A DNA stretch of 64,000 nt from Marinobacter sp. LQ44 (GTDB lineage: Bacteria > Pseudomonadota > Gammaproteobacteria > Pseudomonadales > Oleiphilaceae): positions 682,001-746,000 of the forward strand of contig NZ_CP014754.1 of the NCBI RefSeq assembly GCF_001447155.2. The letters run 5' to 3'. Positions within the stretch are counted from its first letter, which is position 1. Each line of letters starts with the position of its first letter. Positions 9,073 through 17,178 of this stretch are shown here, piece after piece. Under the pieces are notes generated by a model, which searched no databases, was not told where the DNA came from, and worked only from the letters and a program-made list of their open reading frames with translations. Both the position numbers and the translations under genes were made by a program.

Positions 9073-11925
9073 ATGGAAAAAACCTACCAGCCAGAAAACA
9101 TCGAGCGCCAGTGGTACGAAAACTGGGAATCCAAAGGCTATTTCCGCCCCAGCGGCGAAGGCGATTCCTACAGCATCGCCATCCCGCCACCCAACGTGAC
9201 CGGCAGTCTGCACATGGGCCATGCGTTCCAGCACACCATCATGGACACCCTAACCCGCTTCAAACGCATGCAAGGCCGTAACGCACTGTGGACCGTCGGC
9301 ACCGACCACGCCGGCATCGCCACCCAGATGGTGGTCGAGCGCAAACTGGCCGCAGAGGAAGACAAAACCCGCCACGACCTGGGCCGGGAAGAGTTCATCA
9401 AGCGCATCTGGGACTGGAAAGAACACTCCGGCGGCACCATCACCCGCCAAATACGCCGCCTCGGCAACTCCGTGGACTGGGACAACGAACGCTTCACCAT
9501 GGACGACGGCTTCTACAAAGCCGTACAGGAAGTGTTTATCCGCCTGTACGACGAAGGCCTGGTATACCGCGGCAAGCGCCTCGTAAACTGGGACCCGAAA
9601 CTCCACACCGCCATCTCCGACCTTGAAGTAGAGAACAAGGAAGAGAAAGGCTATTTCTGGCACCTGCGCTACCCGCTGGCAGACGGCCAAAAGACCCAGG
9701 ATGGCAAAGACTACGTCATCGTGGCCACCACCCGCCCGGAAACCATGCTGGGCGACACCGCCGTGGCCGTACACCCGGACGACGAGCGCTACCAGCACCT
9801 GATTGGCCAGCACGTTTTGCTGCCACTGGTCAACCGCCGCATCCCCATCGTGGCCGACCACCACGCCGATCCGGAAAAAGGCTCCGGCTGCGTGAAGATC
9901 ACCCCGGCCCACGACTTCAACGACTACGCCGTGGGCAAGCGCAACAACCTGCCCATGATCAACGTCATGACCCAGGATGCCAACATTCGCGAGGTGGCCG
10001 AAGTCTTCAATGCCGACGGCACCGAAAACACCGACATCGACGGCACCTTGCCCGCCGCCTACGCCGGCCTGACCCGCGAAGCAGCCCGTAAGCAGATCGT
10101 GGCCGACATGGAAGCCGAAGGCCTCGTCGAGAAGATCGAAGACCACGTACTGAGCGTACCCCGGGGCGACCGCTCCGGCCTGATCATCGAGCCGATGCTG
10201 ACCGACCAGTGGTTTGCTGACGCCAAAACCCTGGCCAAGCCGGCCATTGAAGCGGTGGAAGACGGCCGCATCCAGTTCGTGCCCAAACAGTACGAGAACA
10301 TGTACTTCGCCTGGATGCGTGACATCCAGGACTGGTGTATCTCCCGTCAGCTCTGGTGGGGCCACCGGATTCCGGCCTGGTACGATGCCGAAGGCAACAT
10401 TTACGTGGGCCGCAACGAAGACGAAGTACGCCAGAAGCACAACCTGGCTGCGAGCCTGGAACTGAAACAGGACGACGATGTTCTGGACACCTGGTTCAGC
10501 TCCGCCCTGTGGACTTTCGGCACCCTGGGCTGGCCGGAAATCACCGAACGCCTGAAAACGTTCCACCCCACCGACGTGCTGGTGACCGGTTTCGACATCA
10601 TCTTCTTCTGGGTTGCCCGGATGATCATGATGACCATGCACTTCATGAAGAACGAAGACGGCACACCTCAGGTGCCCTTCCATACCGTCTACGTGACCGG
10701 ACTGATCCGGGACGAGCACGGCGACAAGATGTCCAAGTCCAAGGGCAACGTCATCGACCCACTCGACATGATCGACGGTATCAGCCTGCCCGAGCTTCTG
10801 GAAAAGCGCACCGGCAACCTGATGCAGCCGAAGCTCGCCGAAAAAATCGGCAAGCGCACCGAAAAGGAATTCCCGGAGGGCATCGCCGCCCACGGCACCG
10901 ACGCCCTGCGCTTCACCCTGGCGGCCATGGCCACCACCGGCCGTGACATTAACTGGGACATGAAGCGCCTGGAAGGCTACCGTAACTTCTGTAACAAGCT
11001 GTGGAACGCCGCCCGTTACGTACTGATGAACACCGAAGGCGAAGACTGCGGCGTGAATGGCGAGCCGGTAGAGCTGTCTCTGGCCGACCGCTGGATCATC
11101 AGCGAACTGCAGCACTGCGAGCAGGAAGTCATCCGCCACCTGGACCAGTACCGCTTCGATCTGGCCGCCTACGCCCTGTACGAGTTCATCTGGAACGAGT
11201 ACTGCGACTGGTACCTGGAGCTGTCCAAGCCGGCCCTGGGCGACGACAATGCCAGTATCGAAGCCAAACGCGGCACCCGCCGCACTTTGGTGCGCGTGCT
11301 GGAAGCTGTGCTGCGGCTGGCGCATCCGATGATGCCCTTCATTACTGAGGAAATCTGGCAGCGCATTGCCCCGCTCGCCGGCAAACAGGGCGACAGCATT
11401 ATGCTGCAGCCTTACCCCCAGCCGGATGCCAGCAAGCAGGATGCTGCTGTAGCCGCCGATATCGAATGGCTCAAGGGCGTGATCGTGGCCGTACGCAACA
11501 TCCGTGGCGAGATGAACATCTCTCCGGCCAAACAGGTTCCGGTACTGCTGAAAGGCGGCAATGTTGATGATGAGCGCCGCCTGAACGACAACCGCCAGTT
11601 CCTGATGTCTCTTGCCAAGCTGGAGAAGCTGGAATGGTTCGAGGGCGACAAAGCTCCCATGAGCGCCACCCAGCTGGTGGGCGAAATGGAAGTGCTGGTG
11701 CCCATGGCTGGCCTGATCGACAAGGATGCCGAACTCAAGCGCCTGGACAAGGAGCTGGAGCGCCTGAACAAGGAAATCGGCCGCCTGGAAGGCAAGCTGA
11801 ACAACGAGAAGTTTACCGCTAAGGCGCCGGCTGAAGTGGTCGAGAAAGAGCAGGAAAAGCTGAAGGATGCGCAAGGCAGCCTGCAGCGGCTCAGCGCACA
11901 ACGGGCTGAAATCGAGGCCATGTAA
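9073..11925 (+). CDS. valS: Valine--tRNA ligase
   Basis: This class Ia enzyme charges tRNA-Val. It has 950 residues from the ATG at 9073 ([20 protein letters not shown]), the conserved start of ValS. The HIGH-type motif appears as [14 protein letters not shown] near residue 47 and KMSKSKGN near 552. The CP1 editing domain lies between them, and an anticodon-binding domain and C-terminal coiled coil (from about 880) follow. A GTG 11 codons upstream (9040) is possible but adds residues not expected in the family. Neither start has a clear Shine-Dalgarno sequence. The panE-like gene begins 4 nt after the stop. Confidence 0.97.
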   Translation: MEKTYQPENIERQWYENWESKGYFRPSGEGDSYSIAIPPPNVTGSLHMGHAFQHTIMDTLTRFKRMQGRNALWTVGTDHAGIATQMVVERKLAAEEDKTRHDLGREEFIKRIWDWKEHSGGTITRQIRRLGNSVDWDNERFTMDDGFYKAVQEVFIRLYDEGLVYRGKRLVNWDPKLHTAISDLEVENKEEKGYFWHLRYPLADGQKTQDGKDYVIVATTRPETMLGDTAVAVHPDDERYQHLIGQHVLLPLVNRRIPIVADHHADPEKGSGCVKITPAHDFNDYAVGKRNNLPMINVMTQDANIREVAEVFNADGTENTDIDGTLPAAYAGLTREAARKQIVADMEAEGLVEKIEDHVLSVPRGDRSGLIIEPMLTDQWFADAKTLAKPAIEAVEDGRIQFVPKQYENMYFAWMRDIQDWCISRQLWWGHRIPAWYDAEGNIYVGRNEDEVRQKHNLAASLELKQDDDVLDTWFSSALWTFGTLGWPEITERLKTFHPTDVLVTGFDIIFFWVARMIMMTMHFMKNEDGTPQVPFHTVYVTGLIRDEHGDKMSKSKGNVIDPLDMIDGISLPELLEKRTGNLMQPKLAEKIGKRTEKEFPEGIAAHGTDALRFTLAAMATTGRDINWDMKRLEGYRNFCNKLWNAARYVLMNTEGEDCGVNGEPVELSLADRWIISELQHCEQEVIRHLDQYRFDLAAYALYEFIWNEYCDWYLELSKPALGDDNASIEAKRGTRRTLVRVLEAVLRLAHPMMPFITEEIWQRIAPLAGKQGDSIMLQPYPQPDASKQDAAVAADIEWLKGVIVAVRNIRGEMNISPAKQVPVLLKGGNVDDERRLNDNRQFLMSLAKLEKLEWFEGDKAPMSATQLVGEMEVLVPMAGLIDKDAELKRLDKELERLNKEIGRLEGKLNNEKFTAKAPAEVVEKEQEKLKDAQGSLQRLSAQRAEIEAM

Positions 11926-11929
11926 GGCC

Positions 11930-12814
11930 ATGATTGCCATCCTAGGTGCCGGCTCCATGGGCCGGCTCTGGGCCGCAACGCTACCTGCCGGGCAGGTAGC
12001 GTTTGTGCCCCGCCCGGGCCAGGCGCCCGAACCCGCGAGCTACCGTTTTCAACCCCTTGAAGGCGAATCCTTCAGTGTCACGGTTCCCTGGCTACAACGC
12101 GGTCAGTCACCTGAATTGTTATTGGTGACCACCAAAGCCGGCGATACCCTCGAAGCCCTCAAAGGTGCCGTGTCCTCTATTGCCAGTTCGACACCCATTG
12201 TGTTGTTCCAGAATGGGCTGGGCAGCCAACAACAGGTTTCAGAAGCCTGGCCGCAACGCCCGGTGCTGGCAGCCTCCACCACCGAAGGCGCCAACCGGCC
12301 CGAACCGGGCCTGACCGTTCACGCTGGCCGCGGCGCCACCTGGTTAGGTGCTTTAAACCCTGCAGGGCAACCCCTGGTGGTCTGGGTCGCCCGGCAGCTT
12401 GGCGACAGTGGCCTTGCAGTCCACCCGGAACAGGACATACTTGGCCGGCTCTGGCAGAAGCTCGTCATCAACGCGGGCATCAACGCCTTTACCGCCATTC
12501 TGGACTGCCACAATGGCGAAATACTGGAGCAGCCGTATTACCAACAGTGGATAAACCCGTTGTGCGAGGAAATCAGCAGCCTGCTGGCTGCCGCCGGGCA
12601 ACCGCAACAAACGCCGGCAGCTCTGCGCGAAAGTATTGAGGTGGTCGCCCGCAAAACCGCTGCCAACACCTCCTCAATGCGCGCGGATGTGCTGGCAGGG
12701 CGACCCACGGAAATCGACTTCATAAACGGTTACCTGGCACGACTGGGTCAGCAACACGGTATTCCGACCCCGGTGAACCAAATGCTCACTGAACAGGTAC
12801 AACAACTGAACTGA
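11930..12814 (+). CDS. panE: Ketopantoate reductase-like protein (PanE/ApbA family)
   Basis: The predicted role is NADPH-dependent reduction of 2-dehydropantoate to pantoate in coenzyme A synthesis. The 294-residue protein opens with a Rossmann motif (MIAILGAGSMGRLWAA). It carries the family's C-terminal signature (ANTSSMRADVLAGRPTEIDF), and the LWQKLVINAGINAFTAI segment provides the usual catalytic lysine and asparagine. It lies 4 nt after valS and 23 nt before the adenosyltransferase, so it is probably co-transcribed. PanE paralogues of unknown substrate are common, so the exact substrate is inferred. Confidence 0.85.
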   Translation: MIAILGAGSMGRLWAATLPAGQVAFVPRPGQAPEPASYRFQPLEGESFSVTVPWLQRGQSPELLLVTTKAGDTLEALKGAVSSIASSTPIVLFQNGLGSQQQVSEAWPQRPVLAASTTEGANRPEPGLTVHAGRGATWLGALNPAGQPLVVWVARQLGDSGLAVHPEQDILGRLWQKLVINAGINAFTAILDCHNGEILEQPYYQQWINPLCEEISSLLAAAGQPQQTPAALRESIEVVARKTAANTSSMRADVLAGRPTEIDFINGYLARLGQQHGIPTPVNQMLTEQVQQLN

Positions 12815-12837
12815 CTTTTACCAAAGGGAGCAACCGC

Positions 12838-13395
12838 ATGGGCAACCGCCTGTCGAAAATCTACACCCGCACCGGCGACGACGGCTCTACCGGGCTGGCC
12901 GATGGCAACCGTATTGCCAAGAATGCGCAGCGCGTGGAAGCCATGGGCATGGCGGATGAACTGAATTGTCATATTGGTGTGTTGATCGAGACGCTGCCAT
13001 CCGACGATGGCCTGATTGAGACGTTTCGCCGTATTCAGCATCACCTGTTTGATCTTGGCGGAGAGTTTGCCATCCCCGGCAGCAAGGTGATCAGCGACGA
13101 CCACATCGAGTGGCTGGAACACACGTTGGACCAGTACAACGCTGACCTCCCACCGTTAAAGAATTTCATCCTGCCCGGAGGCTGTACTGCCGCAGCACAA
13201 TGCCACCTGGCGCGGGCCGTTTGCCGTCGCGCGGAGCGTGTGGTAGTTGCGCTCGGCCACGAAGACTCCATCAATACCGCGTCCCGCCACTATCTGAACC
13301 GGCTGTCTGACCTGCTGTTTGTTATTGCCCGCGTGTTAGCCCGCCGGGATGGCAGCCAGGAAATTCTCTGGGAGCAAAAAAAATCCGGCCTCTGA
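12838..13395 (+). CDS. PduO-type cob(I)alamin adenosyltransferase
   Basis: This family transfers adenosyl from ATP to cob(I)alamin to make coenzyme B12. The 185-residue protein has the family N-terminus (KIYTRTGDDGSTGLADGNRI) that binds ATP. It also has the C-terminal CRRAERVVVALG and YLNRLSDLLFVIARV segments that form the active-site helix. AAAGGGAG precedes the ATG. No cobalamin biosynthesis gene is nearby, so it may serve salvage of imported corrinoid (inference). The stop codon lies inside a bidirectional terminator. Confidence 0.92.
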   Translation: MGNRLSKIYTRTGDDGSTGLADGNRIAKNAQRVEAMGMADELNCHIGVLIETLPSDDGLIETFRRIQHHLFDLGGEFAIPGSKVISDDHIEWLEHTLDQYNADLPPLKNFILPGGCTAAAQCHLARAVCRRAERVVVALGHEDSINTASRHYLNRLSDLLFVIARVLARRDGSQEILWEQKKSGL

Positions 13396-13410
13396 GGGCC
13401 GGATTTTTTG
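13376..13410. terminator. Bidirectional intrinsic terminator
   Basis: AATCCGGCC (13382-13390) pairs with GGCCGGATT (13397-13405) around a 6-nt loop. A run of A precedes it and a run of T follows it, so it can end both the adenosyltransferase transcript on plus and the receptor transcript on minus. It overlaps the last codons of the adenosyltransferase gene. Confidence 0.9.
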
Positions 13411-13426
13411 ATCACAGGTAAGAACT

Positions 13427-15457
13427 CTATACCTTGAACGCCTCTACCAAACGCTGAAGCGATGCCGTTAACTCAGACATCTGGCGGGACGACGCCAGCG
13501 TTTCCTCGGCGTTGGAAGCGGTGCTCTGCCCCAACTCGCCGATACGCTCCACGTTGGCATTCACGTTCTTGGCCACCGCGGACTGCTCTTCCGCGGCCTG
13601 GGCAATCTGGTGGCTCATATCCACAATCTCAGAGATGCCCGAAGCAATGCGGTCCAGCGCTTCGGTCACTTCACCAGACTTCTGAACCGTTTTCTCTGTA
13701 GCATCGTGGCTGGAGGTCATGGCGGAAACCGCTTCTTTGACACCACCCTGCAGGCGGGAGATCATGCCTTCAATCTCTTCAGTCGATTTGTGGGTGCGTT
13801 GAGACAATGAACGCACCTCATCAGCCACCACCGCAAAACCGCGACCCTGCTCACCGGCCCGGGCCGCTTCAATGGCCGCGTTCAGAGCCAACAAGTTGGT
13901 CTGCTCGGCTATGGCCTTGATTTCAACCAGCACCTGGCTGATGTTATCGCTGTCTGAACTTACCCGATTGATTACCTCTACCGCACCGGCGATTTCCGCC
14001 GCAAGACGGTTAATGGTTTGCACGGTAGCTGCCACAACCTGTCGGCCGGTCTCAGTATCACGCTCAGCACTGCCTGCGCTGTCCGCTACCCGGTGGGCAC
14101 TTTCCGTGACCTCATTAACCGCCTCTACCATCTGCCCCATGGCTTCGTTAATCTGGCCTGTTTCTTCCATCTGGCGAGCCACCGCTTCACTGTTGGCTGC
14201 TGCCGTCTCGTTAACCCTCACCGCCTGACTGTCAACGTCATTCGTGGTCCCGCTGACAGAGCGGATCAATTCGGCAATCCGATCCGTCATGTTGTTAAAC
14301 TCGGTGGTCAGCTCACCCAGCTCATCACGATTGTTAAGCTGGATGTGTGCCGTCATGTCACCAGCGGCGACGCTGCGGGCCGCCTCACTGAACCGGTTGA
14401 TGGCGGTTCTTACTGACATAAAGAAGCCCACGTACAGGTACACCACCAGAAGCATCACACCGATCAGGGCACCTAAAATCAACCTGCGCTGGCCGGTCTC
14501 CCGCTGCAGGCGTTGTTCGAGGTTGCCGGAAACCACATCGAAAATGCTGTCATTAAGTGAATCGTAGTATTCCAACTGGGTGGTAACAGAGGCATCAAAC
14601 TCCTGCCAGGGCTGCTCCAGACGCATTGGGGTGATGATGTTCAGGTCCAGCTGCTCGCGCAGCGCCATCAGGCTTTCATCAACCCGTTTCACAGCACCAC
14701 CGGCCCGGTTTGACAGTTTGGGAGAGGTCTCAACCGCAACCGACAACGCCGGCGACAGCAGGGAACTGCGGTTGGTCAGCTGGTCATAGATTTCATTCAG
14801 GATTTCACTGAGGTTATAACCCACCTGGCCATCTACCAGCGCAAAGATGCCGTAAGAACGGGCCCTGCCGACAACGGTCCGCGCCTCAGGCAGCGCATTG
14901 CGGACCAGCCCGAGCAGCAACAGGTTTTCCCGGGAGGCATCCTGCCCCAGGCCGGAAATCTCAATGGTCGCCGGCAACAGGGCCAGCACTTTCTGGACAA
15001 ACTCGTGGTAATACTTGAATTGAGGATCTATGTTGCCCTGGTAGTTGTCGTCCTGCTTTAGTTGTTCCCACTCTGCCTGCAAGGCCAGAACCTGATCCTT
15101 CCAGGAACCCGAAGAATCGAACGAACGGTTGTTTCCAGCAAGATCTGAAAACAGGCCATCGATCTGCTCCGCCGCTGCACCTGCCTTACCCAAAAGTTCG
15201 TCTTCATCCTTTAGCACACCCGGTGCCTGATAGTCGCGATACGCCATAGACGCAGACAATAGCTGGTCTACCTTGCGAAGATCGGCAAGGCCCTCGATAC
15301 CGCGGGTCATGGTTTGAACGGATTGATTGAGGCTGGAAATAACCAACCACGACAGGACAATGATCGGGCCCAGGAACAAGATACTGATAAGGCTGAACTT
15401 GTAGACCATGGGCAGCCGATTCATCAGGCTAACAGCTGGATTGATCAAATATTTCAC
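13427..15457 (-). CDS. Methyl-accepting chemotaxis receptor
   Basis: This is a transmembrane chemoreceptor of 676 residues that signals to CheA/CheW. Helix 1 (about 18-43) and helix 2 (326-347) flank a periplasmic domain of roughly 280 residues, mostly helical. That domain has no obvious PAS or Cache motif, so the ligand is unknown. A HAMP domain (about 348-400) follows. The cytoplasmic hairpin tip carries [20 protein letters not shown]. The C-terminus ([10 protein letters not shown]) lacks a CheR-tethering pentapeptide. The start is a GTG at 15457 with GAGAGGG upstream. A sigma-28-type promoter lies 49 nt before the start. As I recall, P. aeruginosa also has a receptor gene beside ampE. Confidence 0.95.
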   Translation of the reverse strand: MKYLINPAVSLMNRLPMVYKFSLISILFLGPIIVLSWLVISSLNQSVQTMTRGIEGLADLRKVDQLLSASMAYRDYQAPGVLKDEDELLGKAGAAAEQIDGLFSDLAGNNRSFDSSGSWKDQVLALQAEWEQLKQDDNYQGNIDPQFKYYHEFVQKVLALLPATIEISGLGQDASRENLLLLGLVRNALPEARTVVGRARSYGIFALVDGQVGYNLSEILNEIYDQLTNRSSLLSPALSVAVETSPKLSNRAGGAVKRVDESLMALREQLDLNIITPMRLEQPWQEFDASVTTQLEYYDSLNDSIFDVVSGNLEQRLQRETGQRRLILGALIGVMLLVVYLYVGFFMSVRTAINRFSEAARSVAAGDMTAHIQLNNRDELGELTTEFNNMTDRIAELIRSVSGTTNDVDSQAVRVNETAAANSEAVARQMEETGQINEAMGQMVEAVNEVTESAHRVADSAGSAERDTETGRQVVAATVQTINRLAAEIAGAVEVINRVSSDSDNISQVLVEIKAIAEQTNLLALNAAIEAARAGEQGRGFAVVADEVRSLSQRTHKSTEEIEGMISRLQGGVKEAVSAMTSSHDATEKTVQKSGEVTEALDRIASGISEIVDMSHQIAQAAEEQSAVAKNVNANVERIGELGQSTASNAEETLASSRQMSELTASLQRLVEAFKV

Positions 15458-15505
15458 GGTGCCCTCTCGCTGATTCTAATAAATGAATCTTGATTGTTTG
15501 TTTGA

Positions 15506-15532
15506 TTATCGCCCAAGGTCGGAAAAACTTAA
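15506..15532 (-). promoter_or_regulatory. Sigma-28 (FliA) type promoter of the chemoreceptor
   Basis: On the minus strand TTAAGTTT (15532-15525), an 11-nt spacer and GGCGATAA (15513-15506) match the FliA consensus TAAAGTTT-N11-GCCGATAA at 7 of 8 bases in each box. It would place the receptor in the flagellar late-gene regulon. Confidence 0.75.
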
Positions 15533-15573
15533 TCACCTTTAAGTGTTATTCTGTAATGTCTCTTTACAGTTGC

Positions 15574-16461
15574 TCAGACCACGCCGGCAATGACCAGCAA
15601 TGCGGCAGCGCAGATCCACACCAGCATGCTTCGGTTTAACAGTCCCCGTATAGCCGCCAGGCTGCGCCCACCAAAACTTGTCCACTCATCCGGGTGCAAC
15701 CGCGCAAACTGCGCTGGATCCATTGCATACCCGGTTAACGACCCGTTTGCGGAAATCATGAGGACTTCTGAGGTTTTTCTTCCAAAACCGGGAAGGACTC
15801 TCTTCGCTTCCCTCGACCAGCCGGCAAGATCACCGGCCAGCCCCAGGGTGCAGGACAGCAAGCGTGCAGGAATCCAGCTGGCCAGATTGGCCAGGGCTCG
15901 GAATCGGGCACGAGCTGCCTGTTGCGGCCATTGTTCAGACAACGCCACCAGCCCGCGGGCAACCAGTGCAGCACCTATTCCACCCACCACGTACCAGAAT
16001 GCCACCAGGAAGAACCGTTCAAATACGCCGATCACCAGAGCCTTGGATAACGACAGATGCATAGCCTCTGGTGACAGCGCGGCGCCCCGTTCTTCTGGAG
16101 GCAAGCGGTTCTGGATCTGCCGCCAGGCAGCCTGCATGTCACCCCGGCTCCAGGCTGCCGAATAGTCACTTAGCTGGCGCCGCCAACCCGGCGCCCCCAT
16201 CAGCAACACCAGCACAATCAGTTCCAGCGGATAGGCCGCCAGCCGGTACCCATACCATTCCAGTAGATACACCGCGCCCACCAACCCCAGGCCGGGCAGC
16301 AAAACCCAGATCAGTCCTGAGGTAATCGCATCCTCCCTTCCCGCCTGAATTTTTGCGCCCCGGTGAAACCAGGCACGCCAAAGCACGTCGCCATCCAGCC
16401 GGTTTCGGCTATCCAGTTGGCGCCGAATAAGGTAGGCCAATAGAAACACGACAAACACCAT
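15574..16461 (-). CDS. ampE: AmpE-like inner-membrane protein
   Basis: AmpE is a polytopic membrane protein encoded next to ampD and linked to beta-lactamase induction; its biochemical role is unsettled. The 295-residue protein starts MVFVVFLLAYLIRRQLDSRN and has hydrophobic segments near 1-12, 48-72, 75-90, 145-170 and at the C-terminus (about 275-295). This pattern and the conserved FERFFLVAFWYVVGG stretch fit AmpE. Its ATG directly follows the ampD stop (TGAATG), indicating coupling. No ampR or ampC lies in the window. Confidence 0.88.
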   Translation of the reverse strand: MVFVVFLLAYLIRRQLDSRNRLDGDVLWRAWFHRGAKIQAGREDAITSGLIWVLLPGLGLVGAVYLLEWYGYRLAAYPLELIVLVLLMGAPGWRRQLSDYSAAWSRGDMQAAWRQIQNRLPPEERGAALSPEAMHLSLSKALVIGVFERFFLVAFWYVVGGIGAALVARGLVALSEQWPQQAARARFRALANLASWIPARLLSCTLGLAGDLAGWSREAKRVLPGFGRKTSEVLMISANGSLTGYAMDPAQFARLHPDEWTSFGGRSLAAIRGLLNRSMLVWICAAALLVIAGVV

Positions 16462-17088
16462 TCAGGCGATCTCCTCATGTGCCAACAGCTGGGAAAAATA
16501 CGACCAGTCGAAAGCTGGGCCAGGATCGGTTTTCCGGCCGGGCGCAATATCGCAGTGGCCGGTAATGCGCTCGGCGCTGATTTTGGGCCAAGCCATCATG
16601 GTCAACCGCGCCATGCCTGCCAGCGTACGGTACTGTTCGGGCGTGTAGGGAATATCGTCCGCTCCCTCCAGTTCAATACCGATGGAGAAGTCGTTGCACT
16701 CTTCCTGCCCGTCAAAACAGGACCGACCGGCATGCCAGGCCCGGTCCAGGCAACTGACAAACTGCAACACTGAACCATCGCGACGCACCAGGGCATGAGC
16801 GGAGACCTGCATGGCGGCGATGGTTTCAAAATAGGGATGGGCGGCTGGGTCGAGCCGGTTGCAGAAAAAGTCTTCAATCTCCGTTCCCCCGAATTGTCCC
16901 GGAGGCAGGCTGATGTTGTGCACCACCAGCAGGGAAATGGCAGTGCCTTCAGGTCTTGCACCAAAATTCGGCGAGGGCACCCATCGGCTGTCAGGGTAAC
17001 GACCAGTCAGCCTTAACTGTTCAGCCTGACTAGAGAGAGAGTCGTTGTTATGCTTGCTGTCTTGGTTGAAAGGGTCAGAGATTGGCAA
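16462..17088 (-). CDS. ampD: 1,6-anhydro-N-acetylmuramyl-L-alanine amidase AmpD
   Basis: AmpD is a cytosolic zinc amidase that cleaves anhydromuropeptides during peptidoglycan recycling; its loss derepresses AmpC in species that have AmpR. The zinc-site motifs are clear: LLVVHNISLPPGQFGG with the first His, and HCDIAPGRKTDPGP with the last His and Asp. The predicted protein is 208 residues, against 183 in E. coli. The extra length is an N-terminal tail before RWVPSPNFGARP. The start used here is a TTG at 17088 with a weak ribosome site, and a strong hairpin ends 6 nt upstream, so the true start may lie further downstream. It precedes ampE with no gap. Confidence 0.92.
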   Translation of the reverse strand: MPISDPFNQDSKHNNDSLSSQAEQLRLTGRYPDSRWVPSPNFGARPEGTAISLLVVHNISLPPGQFGGTEIEDFFCNRLDPAAHPYFETIAAMQVSAHALVRRDGSVLQFVSCLDRAWHAGRSCFDGQEECNDFSIGIELEGADDIPYTPEQYRTLAGMARLTMMAWPKISAERITGHCDIAPGRKTDPGPAFDWSYFSQLLAHEEIA

Positions 17089-17093
17089 GGCGT

Positions 17094-17147
17094 ATCCACT
17101 GTCGCTTTATGATGTTCAATCGATTGAATCACAAAGCGACGGTGGAT
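17094..17147. repeat. 54-nt imperfect palindrome upstream of ampD
   Basis: Arms 17094-17108 (ATCCACTGTCGCTTT) and 17133-17147 pair over 15 bp with a single mismatch that is a G-T wobble. The interior contains a second palindrome, TTCAATCGATTGAA (17115-17128). There is no T tract on either side, so it is not a standard terminator. It lies between the DUF1631 stop and the ampD start and may be an operator or a leader structure controlling ampD. Confidence 0.75.
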
Positions 17148-17178
17148 GCTATGGATGGAACGGGACGGAATCGCGCCT

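Noticed and set aside
9250..11958. A 902-codon open frame antisense to valS
   Set aside because: It is a mirror frame produced by biased codon use in a GC-rich gene; no recognisable domain and fully overlapped by a certain gene. The same applies to long antisense frames over pepA, alaS, metG, dnaE and rnfD.
15574..17088. Inducible AmpC beta-lactamase system
   Set aside because: ampD and ampE are here but neither ampR nor ampC is in the window; peptidoglycan recycling is a sufficient explanation.
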